Shown in pieces: positions 8,120 to 10,994 of a stretch of DNA of 10,994 bases; position 1 is the stretch's first letter, and every line of letters starts with the position of its first letter. The notes beneath the pieces were generated by a model, which did no database searches, was not told the origin of the DNA, and worked only from the letters and a program-made list of their open reading frames with translations. A program made the position numbers and the translations under genes. This stretch comes from Cochliopodium minus (Eukaryota; Discosea; Himatismenida; Cochliopodiidae). The DNA lies in assembly GCA_024220525.1 (NCBI GenBank), contig JAMYWO010000386.1, positions 21,947-32,940 of the forward strand. The letters are read 5' to 3'.

Positions 8120-9940
8120 ATGAAGAATAATCTTGAAGAAGAAAGAATAATTTACAATTCGGCCAACTTTACTATTCACAACAAATTGAAAGCAATTGGA
8201 GAAAATATAAATTTGAGAACATCATTCTTCAATACATTGGATGGTATATAATCAATTCTCTTCTTTTTACAAAATTCAATATAAAAATTTAAAAGTCCTC
8301 CTTTAAAATTATAAAGTCTTATAAGAAAATATATATGCTTTTATTGGATTATATACTCATATCGATTATGATATCAAATATATTTCAACATTAATTTAAC
8401 AAGAATAAAAATTATTTTTTTTTATTTACCCCAATTTCGTATACAATTTATATTTGAAACAATATTAGAACAAGAAAGTGGATATTACGTTCTTTGGAAC
8501 TGCATAAATAAACCATATATAATAATAGAACAAAAGGAAGGTGGAATGAGAATAAAATTGAAGGAGAAGTATTATCTTCCAAATTGCATCAGAGATGATC
8601 CAACATTCCTTGCAGAGAACTTCTTTGGAGAGATAGATGGTCTCAAATTTCAAAATTCAGATTATGGCCAACATTTGAAAGATATGATGAAAGAGGAGTC
8701 TAATAATGATAACAAGAAGAAGATCTATGGCTCCATGTCTCAAGAAGTCGAAGAAATATTAAAAAAATCACTGAATAATTTTTACAAGAACACTACCCAA
8801 CATAAACAGAAAGATCTGAGTTCCACTATGAATGATATCGAGTTCATCAAACCTGAGCCAACGTTGGATCCCAATGAAAAGTGTTTGGAGAATATTTCCA
8901 GCAAATCTACGACTGATAAATTGATTATGATCTCGAGTGATGAATCATTAGGAAATCTTTTATTCCATCATTTTTGTGGAGGTAAAAATCCTCTTATTTT
9001 TTATACTGTATAAAAAATATATTTATAATATTAATATACTTTGTTAAAAATAATCATAATAATCCTTTCATATTTTCCAATAAATTTTATAATCCATATC
9101 ATTTACCGTTAAATTCAAAATATATCGAAATAATAAAACAATGAAAGAAAAATTACTTTCGGAAACATTCTAATGAAATTTCAAAAACATATATAAAAAA
9201 AATAATCACAGCATTTTGTGGAGAACACTATTTGATTTGGAATTGTATCCACAATCCCCATCTCGCACTAAAACAAAAATTAGGAGAAAGAGCACAAAAT
9301 TTGAAAATACCGGAACAATACTATGAAGAAGACTGCATCAGAAACGATCCCGCTTTCATCTTCCAAAACTTTATAAATGATAAATCTCCTTTGTCCATTT
9401 CTGTCTCTCCCAACTGCCGAAGAAAGTTGAACGCACTTTTGGAGAATAAAGATAATTCAATCATTGACAAAAAATCTTATACTTTTTTGTTAAGAGAAGT
9501 AGAAGGTAAAATTGTTTAAATTTTTGTCATCAGAGTTAAATGGATGATAATTTTTCTTTCTATTTATTGTTTTTTTTTTTACTAACAAATTTTCTTTTAT
9601 ATTTTCTTTTATTATTTTATTTCTTTAATTAAATTTCATATCTTTATCATTTTTATTTTAAGATCAATTAGAAGGACATTTGGAGAGTTTTGTTAAGAAA
9701 CATTATAAACCAAGAAAAAGAAAGTCGTTGCCCGTCATCACACCTAAAAAAGAAGACTCCAATAAACTCAACGAAGAAGTCAAACCACAAAGTGGTTCTT
9801 CTACCAGCAGACTGAGTCCGGGACTAAGTAGAGCAAACAGCGAAAATTTTAGCAATGATAACAATAAAAAGTCAAAAATCAAATCTTTTTTTTCAATCTT
9901 TACTCGGAAATCTGCCAACAATGCCAAAGATAAAAAATAA
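8120..9940 (+). CDS. Tandem RGS-like domain protein
   Basis: Four exons join in phase 1 throughout: 8120-8243, 8469-8981, 9212-9505 and 9663-9940 (TAA), about 402 residues. An acceptor at 9223 would give 398. Two homologous domains are visible. The first (about 34-147) has SFFNTLDEQESGYYVLWNC, YYLPNCIRDDPTFLAENF and a closing EVEEILKKSLNNFY. The second (about 203-325) has a matching LIWNCIHNP, YYEEDCIRNDPAFIFQNF and REVEDQLEGHLESFVKKHY. The helix pattern (F-x2-F/L, Trp, then Ile/Leu-rich helices, final F-x3-Y) fits the RGS fold that binds G-alpha subunits and speeds GTP hydrolysis. The Asn that canonical RGS proteins place four residues before that Trp is Tyr in the first copy and His in the second, so catalytic activity is uncertain. 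After the second domain comes a Ser-rich linker and a polybasic amphipathic end (KKSKIKSFFSIFTRK), a likely membrane anchor. The exon structure is strong; the RGS assignment is moderate. Confidence 0.7.
8969..8981 (+). repeat. Intron-flanking direct repeat, 5' copy
   Basis: catttttgtggag is the last 13 bases of exon 2 of the RGS-like gene, immediately before the GTAAAA donor. It is nearly identical to 9212-9223. Confidence 0.75.
9212..9223 (+). repeat. Intron-flanking direct repeat, 3' copy
   Basis: cattttgtggag follows directly after the CAG acceptor at 9209-9211 and differs from 8969-8981 only by one T. It encodes a second FCG. It also ends in AG, making an in-frame alternative acceptor 12 bases downstream. 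Confidence 0.75.
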
Positions 9941-10129
9941 CTTATGCAAAAAAGAGCCCTTTTTTAATATGCGGGCAGTTTTTTGAAATGTGTTTTAGTA
10001 TTTAAATATATAAAAATTAAAAATTAATTTAAAGTAGTAAAACTCTTTTCTTTGTTTCTTTTTCCAAGAAGTTTGTCAGTTTTGATTTCATTCATTTACA
10101 AACGAAAAATATAATAAAAAAAAAAAAAA
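9941..10129. promoter_or_regulatory. Intergenic spacer with promoter of the D123-like gene
   Basis: 189 bp between the TAA of the RGS-like gene and the next start codon, both on the plus strand. It must hold the 3' end of one and the promoter of the other. It ends in a long A run (10117-10130) directly before the ATG. Confidence 0.4.
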
Positions 10130-10883
10130 ATGAATTTCGAAGGTGTAAAATTGAAACCAACCACTGCTGTTGATAAAAGTAATGTTTATATTTCCCACGA
10201 GCAAGATAATCAAAATATGCAGAGTATACAAGTAAATTTTAAAATATAAAGAATACAAATTGATATATTAGTAAAATTATACATGATGTCATTCATGATT
10301 GGAAGATCAATACATTTTATTGAGTTTATTTATTTTAGCATGAAAAATTTTTAAATATTTTTAAAAAGGAAACTAATATGGAAGCATATTACGATGATTT
10401 GAAACATACAATGATACCTGGATATTTCATACAAATAGATCCTGAAGAGATAGAATCCATAGCCTATTCTTATGTGCATCAAAACAAATATACACTCACA
10501 GAAAAACATAAAGAGATATTATCGAAACTGGAAGAGAAGTTGGATAAAATAATAGAAGAGAAAATAGGAAAAGGAAACAAATTTTTTATTAGGTGATAAA
10601 ATCAAAAATTCAATTTTAAATTTCATTTAAAAAAAATTATATAATATTTTTAATTATAGATTATCTACACGATCTCCGAAAGATGCAATGTTATTCAGCA
10701 AAGAAATGAAAACATCAGTAGAAGAGTGGTAATTATATAAATTAAATTCAAAATTTTTATTAAAAAAAAATTTTTGTTATTCAAGGTTGGTCAATTGGGA
10801 AAAACAAAACAATCAAAAAAGAGATAATAACGCAATTTTGTCTGCTGTTTATTTGAATCAAAATAAAGTGTTAGCAAGAACTG
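10130..10883 (+). CDS. Possible D123/CDC123-like protein (5' part; continues beyond right edge)
   Basis: Exons 10130-10231, 10339-10592, 10660-10728 and 10786-10883 join in phase (0, 2, 2, then 1 at the edge), giving 174 codons plus one base. The start follows an A-rich tract and gives MNFEGVKLKP. Residues 95-115 are a charged, likely helical stretch (LEEKLDKIIEEKIG), followed by FFIRLSTRSPKDA (116-128) and then ILSAVYLNQNKVLARTG. The F-x-x-L-S-x-R-S-P-K-D-A block resembles the FPKLNW-S-A-P-x-D-A motif of the D123/CDC123 family, an ATP-grasp-fold group whose best-known member is an eIF2 assembly factor. The rest of the fold, including the ATP-binding residues, is off-window. The exon structure is good; the family is a motif-based guess, and the protein may be a diverged paralogue rather than the eIF2 factor. 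Confidence 0.6.
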
Positions 10884-10919
10884 GTAAAGTTTTTAAAATT
10901 TTATTTTTAAAATTTAATT

Positions 10920-10994
10920 ATTTTTATTTTTTATTTTTTATTTTTTATTTTTTTATTTTTTATTTTTTATTTTTTATTTTTTATTTTTTATTTT
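10920..10994. repeat. Heptamer array (TTTTTTA)n at the right edge
   Basis: A residues recur about every seven bases (10926, 10933, 10940, 10947, then one 8-bp step, 10962, 10969, 10976, 10983, 10990) inside the intron after exon 4 of the D123-like gene. Same unit and orientation as 1-73. Confidence 0.9.

Overview
The window is nuclear DNA of a very AT-rich, intron-rich, free-living-type eukaryotic microbe. Exons are short (68 to 601 bp) and joined by GT-AG introns made almost entirely of A/T, many built from a 7-bp unit (TTTTTTA). A peroxin gene implies peroxisomes. TKL-like receptor kinases, RGS-type domains and glycine/tyrosine- or asparagine-rich stretches fit an amoeboid protist (Amoebozoa, Heterolobosea or similar), but I cannot name the lineage. 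Both TGA and TAA end reading frames, so the code looks standard. There are no bacterial-style operons, no tRNA or rRNA genes, and no convincing mobile-element gene.

Layout. (1) 132-4228, minus strand: the 5' nine exons of a large gene that runs off the left edge. Joined in phase they give about 820 residues: a signal peptide, a long N-glycosylatable ectodomain with Rax2/kelch-like GG-F repeats, one transmembrane helix, a basic stop-transfer segment, and the glycine-rich loop of a protein kinase. It is best read as a receptor kinase with a Rax2-like ectodomain. (2) 4229-4657: a divergent promoter region. (3) 4658-7298, plus strand: PEX13, the peroxisomal docking protein, with a PPKPxE-type start, a YG-rich region, a membrane segment, an SH3 domain and an unusual acidic tail. 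It has a splice-phase conflict inside the SH3 domain and an apparent one-base frameshift just after it. (4) 7396-7875, minus strand: a broken, Asn/Gln-rich then Cys/His-containing reading frame, either a pseudogene or a gene damaged by homopolymer errors. (5) 8120-9940, plus strand: a complete four-exon gene with two tandem RGS-like domains that share an intron position, followed by a polybasic tail. (6) 10130 to the right edge, plus strand: the first four exons of a possible D123/CDC123-type (ATP-grasp) protein.

The genes do not form one pathway. The receptor kinase and the tandem RGS protein are both signalling proteins, and PEX13 serves peroxisomal import. The most notable item is the kinase: a Rax2-like cell-surface domain, known in fungi from a polarity landmark protein, joined to a cytoplasmic kinase. 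The joined ectodomain-TM-kinase frame is consistent through eight splice junctions.
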